From: Metopolophium dirhodum
Taxonomy: Eukaryota; Arthropoda; Insecta; Hemiptera; Aphididae
Length of the DNA: 64,000 nt
Assembly: GCF_019925205.1 (NCBI RefSeq)
Contig: NC_083560.1
Coordinates: 97,244,083-97,308,082, forward strand
Reading direction: 5' to 3'
Under the pieces are notes generated by a model that was given only the letters and a program-made list of their open reading frames with translations, was not told the DNA's origin and did not search any database. Positions 21,855 through 31,344 of the stretch are shown in pieces. The position numbers and the translations under genes are program-made. The first letter of the stretch is position 1; each line of letters opens with the position of its first letter.

Positions 21855-24520
21855 TTTTTTTTATAAAAAAAATACAATTGACAAAAATTTTCGTTTTGTA
21901 TTGATTACACTATATTATTATTATTATTAATATATGGACGCTGGGGTTTGTGTTCAGAAATAAAAAAAATATTATACATTATTATATAAAAATATATTTT
22001 TAAACAATATGTAATATTGTTTACAATATTACGTTACATTATTACAAAATTTTTACATAAAAAGAAATAAAATTAAGTATTATTTCTACGTATTACATTA
22101 AATAAAAATGAAAATGCTATTAATAGAAATAAAAAATTTTTACATGCTTGTTTATATTTGTGTCGTGAAAATAAAATAATAAAAATGTATTACCATCAAA
22201 TAAAAATGCAACATGTTATTAATATAAATATAAAAAAAAAATTATTTAATTATAATACAAAAAAAAATATTTATACAGCCATAATATATTTGGGTTGTGG
22301 AAAAAAAAAATCATTTAAAAAAAGTGTTTGAATACTTCACAACGATTTAAATAAAAGATGTATTTCACCGTACACCATAGATAAAAAATTATTGTTGATA
22401 TAGTTTTAGTTATGTTTAATACGTAAAAAAAATTAATAAAAATATATATAAAAGTATAAAAACATAGAAAAAATTTGTAAATTAATCGCATCTGTATTTT
22501 AATCCCATAAATAAAATAAGACTGTAAAAATGATAAAACATTTACTGGATATTACTGACATTACTACTATATCGAGTGAAATTTATTTTTGTGAATTACT
22601 CAATATAAATTATTAAAAAAAAGTATTTAAATGTTTATTAATTAAGTAAAAATTAAAACCTGAATATTCTAAAAACTTTAATGTATAATTATTAGAATAA
22701 TTTTATCAAAAAAAAACTAATATATTCAATTGACGGTACAGATTACTAAAGATATTTATCTATTATTACGGGTTAGTATTGAAAATGTTCATTAATTAAG
22801 GATAAGAACTGAATACACTAAAATCTTAAAGTAGTAAAACTTTGATGTATAATTATTATATTATCAAAAAAAAAAACAAGTATATTCAATTTATTTATCA
22901 AAAAAATGAAAACGCAACGTATCAAGATATACTTTTTGATAAAAAGAAAAACCAAATATTTAATTTACTACTAACGAGCGGCAATCACTACGAAACAATT
23001 TCGGTGTTAAAATTCTCAATATACAAAACAAGACAAAACATGTAATTAATGTTAAAGATTGTAATATTCTAATATTGATTTTATTGAAATACAAAGTACA
23101 TAATAATGCAAATAAAACGAGTTGTATGTAAAAGAAAAACAATTAAGAACAATTAAATGTATGTATTAGATCGAGAACGACTTGCGTTAATAGAAATAGA
23201 TAATATTCAAAAGACAAGAAAAAAAATATAAACAGTAAAAAGATCTACTATACGTTTTTGGGTATTGATATGGGATTAAAATACAATATTATAAAATAAA
23301 TAAAACTTGTTAGTATATTAATAATAGATTTCATTTGAGTTACTTTCAAAAACTTAATATGTATAAAAATATGCGATCTATATTTGAAAAAAGATTGTAA
23401 AAAAATTTTATAAACATATATACTAAATATATCATAATATAATTGAAGTCAACAATATTAATGATATTATAATACGTTGCGTTCAAAACATATTATGTTA
23501 AATTCAAAAAGGTTTTAAACATATTACATAATATTGATTACAGTCCAGTTTAAAATATTAAAAAACATGAATTAAATAGAACTAAACTATCCATTTTGTA
23601 TCGATTATGTATTAATACAGTAAACGCGTATAGTGAAACTATATAATATAATATCTTTGCAAAATTGGGGATAATATTAAAATTTTTTACTGTTATTATT
23701 ATTATTATTATTCATAGTTTTTTTTTTAGAAAATTACAATACGTTAATATATATAATATAAATTTTTCAAAATAAAAAAAATTAGTAAACAAACGTATTA
23801 AAGATATGGATGTCGAATAATACTATTATATAATATAAATAAATTATCAAAAACTTGTTTAAAAATTTTTACAATTTAAATTAAACATATTGAAGAATAT
23901 GGTTTATTGTATGTTATATTTGTTATTATATGTTTAAATGTTTAAAAAATGAATTAAAAAAATATTGAATTAAACCATTTTACCCGATTTCGTACAGTGT
24001 TTTACAAAAACTTTAATAAAAATTGAATATGTTTGGACACTGAAACAAAAAAATATGTACATTATAAATCATTGTTTTGTTTAGAATTTAAAATAACACT
24101 CACCGATAAATACTTAGTACTTTAGTAGTCTTTTAATTTTTTTGAATTCGCTGTCTTTCATGCACATCATCATCATCATTCTAATCAAATTGTACATTTT
24201 CAGTTAATCATTCATTGACAATGTAGATTTATAAAAACAAGACAATGCAAAATAAAATATAAATAAAACACAAACTTTTGCTTTTTTTTTCGAAAAATAA
24301 AAACTCAAATATTTACATTTAATTAAGTTTAATGTAAATATTTTAGAAAATATCCATTGTAACAACGCTTGGATGTTCGATTGTATAACTGTGACTTACA
24401 CTTACTTACTTACAGTATTTATAGTCTATTACTCAACAGATGTTACAATTACAATTTAAAAAAAGTGGTGGTGGTGGTGATAGTTGTTGTTGTATAATAT
24501 TTACAAACAAACGGTTTATT
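21855..24520. other. 2.7-kb AT-rich gene desert with degenerate direct repeats
   Basis: No supported gene is present; the two short frames near 22.8-23.1 kb are low-complexity. A roughly 165-bp segment is imperfectly duplicated (about 22630-22730 and 22785-22890), sharing a TTAATTAAG word, a TTTGATGTATAATTATTA-like stretch and a TATATTCAATT end. Trinucleotide runs (ATT/ATC) occur near 23695 and 24166. It could be decayed viral genes, an origin-like region or a non-coding transcript. Confidence 0.5.
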
Positions 24521-26026
24521 TCATTTTTGTAACGTTTTATCACATACATATTGATTTAATTCAGTATTAAACGAAAACGTTACATCGGTCTTATTTATTT
24601 TCAATACTCGATATAATTGTTCGTCTGCCAAGTCTTCAAAAGACGCTATAATCGGAATATTGTCAAGATTCATTACATATGCCGATCCTTCTTCGTGTTT
24701 GTAAATCGATATAATATTTGAATAAATCAACGGAAACGTTATATTGTAATCAATTTGTCGTACTTCGGTTTGACCGTATAAATCGTATTCTATATGTATA
24801 CTTTTTTTATTTTTTCTTTCAATAGTCAACGTTGACCGGTTTGGCAGAACGTATTCCAAATCGACGTCTTTGCTTTTATTCACAATATCTATGCGTAAAA
24901 TTATTTTATTTGTTTCGCTATTCATTACTATGTACTCTGTAACAGTATAATTTCCAAATTCTGCAATTTCATAAGTTTGATACATAAATCCTAAATTTTT
25001 GTAATGCATCACGAAAGAATTTGCAGATACGGGTAAATTTCCCACTAAACTTTCGTTTTGTTTGACTTGGGCCGTAGGTGCGTTGGGAACAGACGTTTCG
25101 CCAAACAAACCTATTAAGCCGGGCATTGGATATTTAAGTTGTTCCTCGACAGATTCTTTTGTGTGTACAACACGATATTGTACCCAAAATCGAGCTAAAT
25201 ACCGCGTGTTGGCGTTTGATTGACAATAAGCCAAATGCGATGCTTGTGCTCGTACGTTAAATTGTCTGTCTGACGTAAAAAACCGTATATACCGGGAAAA
25301 CAGCCGAACACGGATGCCAAACGGAGCGTCTGGTTCTATAAATGATTTATTTGTAGTTTTACACCCAAAAAGCCCAATATTGCCCAGAGGTATAGTGGGA
25401 TGTAGTAATATTTTATTGACAATCGGCCAAACATCTTTTAATGTTTGTTTATCGCGTAATGAATTATCCATGTAATAATAATAAAGAGTTTTTTCAGAAA
25501 TAGTTTCTAAAAGCGTGCAATACGTTGGAATTGGTGGTTTGTAACTGATCCAAGAACCGTCTATATGCAATCCGGAATCGTTAACTTTATACGTAATCGT
25601 AGCTAAAACGTTTTTACGAGCATTTATGTATTGTTTATTTTGAACAGCCGTGTCCAAAGAGTTGAGAAAATAAGATGCTAATAACCACGGTCCGAGTAGT
25701 TGTGCCGAATGGTACGAATGACGATTTGTGTTAAAAACGTGCGCTGGGTCCGGTATTATTTTCATTATTATTTCTGATATCTTTTCACGATTAATCGAAT
25801 CTCTGAGCAATAAATATTGTGCCAAAAACGAGGCCATCAATACAAAACTATATAGATTTTTACCCCAAGGTTGTTTTTCAAATTTTGCTGGACTTTTAAC
25901 GTCAAAAACCGTTAAAACTCTGCTAATAAAATCATCAACGTACGCTTTTATTGTCGAAACTTCAGACTCGTATTCTGAGATATTTTTTAATTTTTGAGTA
26001 TGTAAAAATCTCACGGCTTCCAACAT
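24521..26026 (-). CDS. odv-e66: ODV-E66-like polysaccharide lyase, main part
   Basis: The 501-residue frame resembles the catalytic region of baculovirus ODV-E66, which has a chondroitin/hyaluronan-lyase-like fold. It starts with a helical toroid-type region, then GLHIDGSWISY (the lyase-type DGSW motif), a Tyr/Leu-rich helical part and a beta-rich C-terminal half. Family knowledge: ODV-E66 sits in the occlusion-derived virion envelope and aids passage through the gut lining. Full-length relatives are about 650-700 residues, so this frame lacks its N-terminus. The missing part lies just upstream in the same frame, behind a single TGA (26045-26047). Translation could restart at the ATG at 26026, or the gene may be disabled. 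Confidence 0.6.
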   Translation of the reverse strand: MLEAVRFLHTQKLKNISEYESEVSTIKAYVDDFISRVLTVFDVKSPAKFEKQPWGKNLYSFVLMASFLAQYLLLRDSINREKISEIIMKIIPDPAHVFNTNRHSYHSAQLLGPWLLASYFLNSLDTAVQNKQYINARKNVLATITYKVNDSGLHIDGSWISYKPPIPTYCTLLETISEKTLYYYYMDNSLRDKQTLKDVWPIVNKILLHPTIPLGNIGLFGCKTTNKSFIEPDAPFGIRVRLFSRYIRFFTSDRQFNVRAQASHLAYCQSNANTRYLARFWVQYRVVHTKESVEEQLKYPMPGLIGLFGETSVPNAPTAQVKQNESLVGNLPVSANSFVMHYKNLGFMYQTYEIAEFGNYTVTEYIVMNSETNKIILRIDIVNKSKDVDLEYVLPNRSTLTIERKNKKSIHIEYDLYGQTEVRQIDYNITFPLIYSNIISIYKHEEGSAYVMNLDNIPIIASFEDLADEQLYRVLKINKTDVTFSFNTELNQYVCDKTLQK

Positions 26027-26044
26027 GACCGTACATATATTAGA

Positions 26045-26445
26045 TCAATCTTCACTTTTGGTGTTCCAATCTTTATATATTCCAGTGTTTGTCAGAGTCT
26101 CGACATTTTGTATTTTATAACCGTTTAAATTTGTTGGTAAACGAGGGTATTGTGGTATATATCGACGGGCTCGGTTCAAATCTAACACGCGATCGATTGT
26201 CATGTTTTCTGTAAATTGTTGATTATTATCGAAGATTATTTTATTTAAAGTAAGCGACACGTCTTTGTTTACCGATATTATTGTACTGTTTTCGTAAATT
26301 TGTTCCATGTTATTTTTCGAATCAACGTCTATAATTTTTTGTCCGTCATCGGTCGGATGTTTTTCTGCTATCGGATTTACCGTCAAAACGTCATTGTCGA
26401 TTGATCTTTTAACGTTATTTTTTTCTTCATAATCTTTTGCTTTGA
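26045..26445 (-). pseudogene. N-terminal part of the ODV-E66-like gene, ended by an in-frame TGA
   Basis: This open frame is in register with 24521-26026: 26047 to 26026 is a multiple of three, with only TGA and a few codons between. The frame reaches 26458 without an ATG. A possible acceptor (CTAG, AG at 26447-26446) precedes a coding-like stretch, so a short upstream exon carrying the usual membrane anchor may have existed. Alternatives are a separate small gene using TTG, programmed readthrough of the TGA, or a sequencing error. Confidence 0.5.
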
Positions 26446-26883
26446 CTAGTTTTATATATTATTATTATTTTGTATACATTTTTCGCGATGTATTACATTT
26501 CGAGTATTATCCATATCCATATATTTATAATAATTTATATTCTATTCTGCAGTTATGGATTACGTAACACGAAAACGTTTTCGTTAATCAGACTAATCTA
26601 TATTTGTGATGAAAAATGTAATGTAATGTATTGTTGATTTAACGCTATATTAATAACGAATATTGTACTTTTTTTTTTTTTACATCAAATAATCAAGTTG
26701 TTACAGTTTATCAAATGCGATTATTTTTAATAAAACAATAATGATTATTTTATGAGTTTAATTCAAAAAAAAAAAAATATTGATTAAGTTTTGAAAAAAC
26801 CAGGTTGGTATCTAATTATTACCGGATATTTATCAAATTTTGGATCATACGGTTGTCTCAAAGTGCAATTAATGTAGAATAAA
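26446..26883. other. AT-rich spacer before the repeat complex
   Basis: No supported gene is present. Possible remnants of the first exon of the ODV-E66-like gene could lie here, but none shows a membrane anchor. Confidence 0.35.
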
Positions 26884-27118
26884 TAAAGTATGTTCCGAAC
26901 AGGGTGAGACTCTCAGCGATTTTTATGCTTTTCGATTGACGAAAAAAAAAAAATAAAAAGTCTATAGACATATTATGAGAAGGAGGGGTGAATTGTTGCG
27001 CGGGAAAGGAACGGCGCAAGCGCGTACCGACGACTGTCAAAAAAAAAGTGGGGACGACGTCGACCGTCGCGCGCCGGCGGAACCGGTACGCGGCGTACGT
27101 ACTCTTGTCCCCTGAAAA
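26884..27118. repeat. Solitary copy of the hairpin/GC-rich repeat family
   Basis: The segment has GAGACTCTCAGCGATTTTT, then TTTCGATTGACGA, then the word AGACATATTATGAGA. It continues into a GC-rich part with GGCGCAAGCGCGTACCGACG and CGCGCCGGCGGAACCGGTA. All recur in the 52.7-56.4 kb array. It ends directly against the first palindrome of the next array. Its GC content contrasts sharply with the surroundings. Confidence 0.8.
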
Positions 27119-27119
27119 A

Positions 27120-27349
27120 AAGACAGTACGTAGGTCTCTTAATTATTAAGGTAATATTACATGAAATGTTAATTGTATATGACAAAGAGAAATATTACAT
27201 TCGGCATGTCGATATTGAGTATATTAATATTCTGAACGTAACACGTGAAAAAAAATATTTTCAGTTTTTAGAGACAGTACGTAGGTCTCTGAAACCAAAT
27301 ATGATAAATTTAGATTTAATTCTGTACTAAATTTTTACGTATCAATATT

Positions 27350-27380
<31 letters not shown>

Positions 27381-28500
27381 TGTACTTAACCAGTGTATAA
27401 TGAAACTATTAATTAAAAAATATAAAAACAATTTTTTTAACTTTTGGAAGACAGTATGTAGGTCTCTAAACGTGCTAAATTTAGATTTTCAACCTTATTT
27501 GTAAAAAAAAAAATATTTTTACATAATATTAATTGTACGCACACAAAGACGTTTTGTAATTCTCTATAATAAAATTATAGATCGAAAAGTATAAAAAAAT
27601 TTTTTAACTTTTGGAAGACAGTATGTAGGTCTCTAAACGTTCTAAATTTAGATTTTCAACCTAATTTGTAAAAAAAAAAAATATTTTTACATAATATTAA
27701 TATTGTATACACACACAAAGACGTTTTGTAATTCTCTATAATAAAATTATAGATCGAAAAGTATAACAAAATTTTTTAACTTTTGAGAGACAGTATGTAG
27801 GTCTCTGAATCTGTTAAATTTAGGTTTTAAACATTATTACATAATATTTATACGTACTCAAAGACGTTTTATAATAATTCTCTATCGCAAAAGTCTGTAT
27901 AATATTATCAAAACACTTTACGAGAAAAAATTGAATTGTAATATTTATATCAAGTTTCGGGAGACAGTAGGTGAGTCTCCGCAGTAAAAATATTCTAAAT
28001 TTAGATTTTGTCAAACAAAAAAAAAAAAATTAATTTTAAATTCGCGGGTTCAACGGTTTATTCACATGTACTAACAATGATTTCACGTAGAAAAAGACGG
28101 TAGTTAGGTATCCAGATCAAAAATTCTAAACCCAAAAAAATATTTAATTTCAAAAGACAGTACGTAAGTCTCCAAATTTAAAAATATTATAGGTAAACGC
28201 GGTAAGTCACCACAACAAAGAGTTTTAAACGCTGTTCCATAAGTCGAGAACAGTGTTGGTCTCCGAGTCGAAAATTATTGTAAACGTTCAATCGTAGAAA
28301 ATTAATAATAAAGTCTTACGAGACAGTAGGTAGGTCTCTGAATTGAAAAATCGTAAACATTACTCGTCGAATAATAATGAAAAATCTTACAGTCTCCAAA
28401 AAGAGACGGTAGGTATGTCTCTGTATCGTAAAATATTCAGCCTTGGAAAACAAGCAGTAAAAAATATTTTCAAATACCAAGAGACAGTAGGTGAGTCTCC
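27120..28500. repeat. Array of twelve imperfect palindromes; hr-like region
   Basis: The consensus GAGACAGTANGTAGGTCTC recurs at about 27121, 27271, 27448, 27614, 27787, 27961, 28095, 28154, 28246, 28320, 28403 and 28481. Spacing is 134-177 bp in the left half and 59-92 bp in the right half. Each has 5-bp inverted arms (GAGAC/GTCTC) around a 9-nt centre; the copies at 28095 and 28246 are the most diverged. In several units a second palindrome, CTAAATTTAG (for example 27475-27484, 27642-27651, 27995-28004), follows about 10-20 bp later. Spacers in the middle share a block with GACGTTTTGTAATTCTC. Baculovirus homologous regions (palindrome arrays acting as enhancers and replication origins) are the closest known analogy. 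Confidence 0.8.
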
Positions 28501-28624
28501 GGATCAATAAAGGATGTTACTTTACCTGTTTGCCGATACGACAAATAAAAATAAAAAATAACTCTATTATTATTACGATTTCTATGCTCCAATGTAAAAT
28601 CAATATTATTGTCCGATTCATTCA

Positions 28625-29539
28625 TTACTTGCGGAATTTTTCATATCTTTCTCTAAAAGTTTCGTTTATCGACGCTGCACAATTGATTTTCATCTGTTTT
28701 GTGGCATTTGACCGTATTAAAATGTAATCACAAGTAATTCTTACACCAGGTCTACCGTTTTTGTTTTTGAGTTTAAACACGTTACTATTGTTTTTGTTCG
28801 TCAGAATACGAAAATATTTTATTAATCTTGCGGTGTCATTTGAAAAAATTTTACGATTTGTTTTAGTACTGAATAAATTACAAGCTCCTACATATTTATA
28901 TTTCAAAGATTTACAAGATTCGTAAAAATACAATATATCTTTGTATTTATTAAAATTGTAAGTAATTTTTTCATTGTTTTCAATTATGCGTGGATCCAAT
29001 TCGCCTTTAGCGCTCAATTGATAAATTTGACTCTGATCGTCTTTTAAAAATTCTAACGCTTCGCAGAAAAATATCGGTACAAAAAAGTATTTGTTTTCGT
29101 AAATTTTTTTCAATAACAATTGAAACAAATTGTTTTCCGAATAATTCGATAACTCATAAAAATGCATATTAATGTCGGTATCGTATATTCCATAAGTTTT
29201 AAACATTTCACCTAGTGTAGTAGATGTGACATTATTCTGTTTTAAAACACTGTTTCGATCATAGTCCGTGTCTGTGTCTATGAAATATTCAATTCCATAA
29301 AATTTTATCATATAGAATGGCACAATGTCGTGAGGATATTTCACGCGAAATTTATTGTGAATTCGATCATTATCAGAAGAAAGTGTAGCGACATGCGTTT
29401 CGTAAAAATTATAACCATTGCCGTGTCTATCTAATAATCCGACAGCGTGTACGATTGAAAAATTATCGATTTGTATTTTTTGTTTTTCCGATAGTGTATC
29501 TAGATTTTGATGTACAGATATTTTTAACATGTTATTCAT
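28625..29539 (-). CDS. Hypothetical viral protein (304 aa)
   Basis: The first ATG (29539) gives a soluble, Tyr/Phe/Asn-rich protein. A basic C-terminal third (about 225-304) contains KNKNGRPGVRITCDYI and ends RERYEKFRK, which could bind nucleic acid. No signal peptide, membrane helix or catalytic motif is recognised. The gene's 3' end lies next to the palindrome array. The frame is intact and compositionally viral. Confidence 0.6.
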   Translation of the reverse strand: MNNMLKISVHQNLDTLSEKQKIQIDNFSIVHAVGLLDRHGNGYNFYETHVATLSSDNDRIHNKFRVKYPHDIVPFYMIKFYGIEYFIDTDTDYDRNSVLKQNNVTSTTLGEMFKTYGIYDTDINMHFYELSNYSENNLFQLLLKKIYENKYFFVPIFFCEALEFLKDDQSQIYQLSAKGELDPRIIENNEKITYNFNKYKDILYFYESCKSLKYKYVGACNLFSTKTNRKIFSNDTARLIKYFRILTNKNNSNVFKLKNKNGRPGVRITCDYILIRSNATKQMKINCAASINETFRERYEKFRK

Positions 29540-30124
29540 CCGGACAAAACACAAAAATACACAATCGCCGAAGCGTAAAGCATTGTTTAAATTGTCGTAA
29601 ACATATATTCCTTATGTAAATATTTTTAATAATATGTTTTTTTTTTGTTACAATATTATTATTTTATTTTTTGTCACAACAGAATCAACACGCACGACAA
29701 TACTATCCACTATTATCGTACAAGGAGAGACAACAACGACGACGACACTGACGACACACTTTTTTTTAAATAATAAAAAATTAAATAATTATAACAAATA
29801 CAATTTTATTAAATTATATTATAATAATATAGTCTTTCAATATATGAATTATTTTTTTTTTGTTTAAATGTTTGTATTTTAAAAAAAAAAAATGTCTTAT
29901 AAACGTCTAAATAAAGCTATATCGTCAATAACATATTATATTATAAATTATACATTATACATGTTATACTTTTTTACACACACACACACAATAATAATAT
30001 AATCAGTAGAGCATATTTTTAATATTTTGATAAACGTAAAAGTTTATAATGTAAAAGTATAAAATATAATTATAAATAAAGTTTATATTTATTGAAATTT
30101 TCATTGAGTAAATAATTAATATTA
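29540..30124. other. AT-rich spacer
   Basis: An ACG/ACA-repeat frame at 29634-29867 is low-complexity and not convincing. An (AC)n run lies near 29976. No gene is supported. Confidence 0.45.
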
Positions 30125-31261
30125 CTATTTTTCGTCTTCAGACTCATCAGAATAGTCTTCGTTGTTGGTATTTTCGATAAAACTGTCTGCATCACTATTG
30201 TACGTACAATCATTATTAATGTTTTTGTCTTCGTAATCGTTTGAATTCTTAGTCGGTATTGTAAACTCAGCACTTTTTATTAACAAACCTGAAATGGGTT
30301 CTGCAATAGTTGCCAATTTTGGTACGTCTAAAATAATATCATTGTCATCGTCGTCACACGTTAAACTCGTTTTATGTTTTTTCACAATTTTGTTCACATG
30401 ACTTTTAATCATAGATCTATAGACAAAAGAACTATAATTTCGTAACGTCAAATCTTTTGTAACCATGGAATTCGGCATTTTTATTTGTCTGTAAACAACG
30501 TCTGCGGGTTTTATTGTTGGTGTTTTTAACATCCATCGTTTCAATATTGTCGAAATTGTATCGATTGCGTCTCTTTGATTACACGTATCGTCCTCGTCAA
30601 ACCAAGATAAATCTATAAAATCGTATAACCGTGTATACATTCTATTTTGAAAAAATGTATAAAATTTCCAATTGGCTCTTTCCGAGTCAGAACCCATGTT
30701 TCGAGTCAAATGTGTATTGCGACATCGGACTATGTTGCTATCGATAACGGTCAAGATATCTAAACGGCAGCGAAAAAATTTATAAAAATTTGTGTCTTTT
30801 AGATTATCAAAAACGTCATCGAAAGAATCGAAAAATTCAACATGTTTTTTATTCTGAAGATTTGGAGTTGTATTTCCAAATTGTTTTACGTACGCGTCCA
30901 TGAGTTTCCACAACAAATGCCATTCTAAAACGTTCAACGGTGATCTATCCATCACGGTTACATTTGTACTTTTAAGTACATCTAACATACCGGCGCATAC
31001 GTATCCCATTGTTGACGGTGCGTAAGTTGTACTGTTTACAATGTTTCTAAATTTTTGAACTTTTAACACTGGGCCGTTTGTAATCGCTTGTAATATTGAT
31101 GATTTTTTACAACAAGAAGTTCCGTCTAAACACAATACGTTTGTTTTAGAGTTTTTTATAGTTTTATCCAATATAGTTTCGATCCGATTTAAAATTGTTT
31201 TATAAGATTCGTTTGACGACGACGACGACGACGACGACATAATATTAGTAGGTTCACACAT
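30125..31261 (-). CDS. Nucleoside/thymidylate-kinase-like P-loop protein
   Basis: The 378-residue product starts with a Ser run coded by TCG repeats, then has a Walker A variant GTSCCKKS at about residues 47-54. The last Gly of the usual GxxxxGK[ST] is replaced by Lys. A DRSPLN segment (105-110) matches the Asp/Glu-Arg-Ser motif of deoxynucleoside and thymidylate kinases, and Arg-rich stretches follow (for example about 170-190) that could form the lid. The last 100 residues are acidic and probably disordered. Nudiviruses carry several thymidine/thymidylate-kinase-like genes, which fits. The altered P-loop may mean reduced or changed activity. It is divergent from PIF-0 across 83 bp. Confidence 0.55.
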   Translation of the reverse strand: MCEPTNIMSSSSSSSSNESYKTILNRIETILDKTIKNSKTNVLCLDGTSCCKKSSILQAITNGPVLKVQKFRNIVNSTTYAPSTMGYVCAGMLDVLKSTNVTVMDRSPLNVLEWHLLWKLMDAYVKQFGNTTPNLQNKKHVEFFDSFDDVFDNLKDTNFYKFFRCRLDILTVIDSNIVRCRNTHLTRNMGSDSERANWKFYTFFQNRMYTRLYDFIDLSWFDEDDTCNQRDAIDTISTILKRWMLKTPTIKPADVVYRQIKMPNSMVTKDLTLRNYSSFVYRSMIKSHVNKIVKKHKTSLTCDDDDNDIILDVPKLATIAEPISGLLIKSAEFTIPTKNSNDYEDKNINNDCTYNSDADSFIENTNNEDYSDESEDEK

Positions 31262-31327
31262 TTTACGTATATAATTACGATTATATAATATAGAAAACTA
31301 TTTCGACGGATTTTTTTTTCAAATACA

Positions 31328-31335
31328 CTTATAAG
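31328..31335. promoter_or_regulatory. Bidirectional TAAG late-promoter motif
   Basis: CTTATAAG is a perfect palindrome, so it presents ATAAG on both strands between the kinase gene (minus) and PIF-0 (plus). It ends 9 nt before the PIF-0 ATG at 31345. A/GTAAG is the baculovirus/nudivirus-type late transcription start motif. Confidence 0.5.
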
Positions 31336-31344
31336 TAATATAAA

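Noticed and set aside
27120..28500. Palindrome array A as a CRISPR array or as tRNA genes
   Set aside because: Spacing is irregular (59-177 bp), spacers are related to each other in part, and no cloverleaf is apparent.
29634..29867. 77-residue Thr/Phe frame
   Set aside because: It is low-complexity, derived from ACG/ACA and poly(T) runs.
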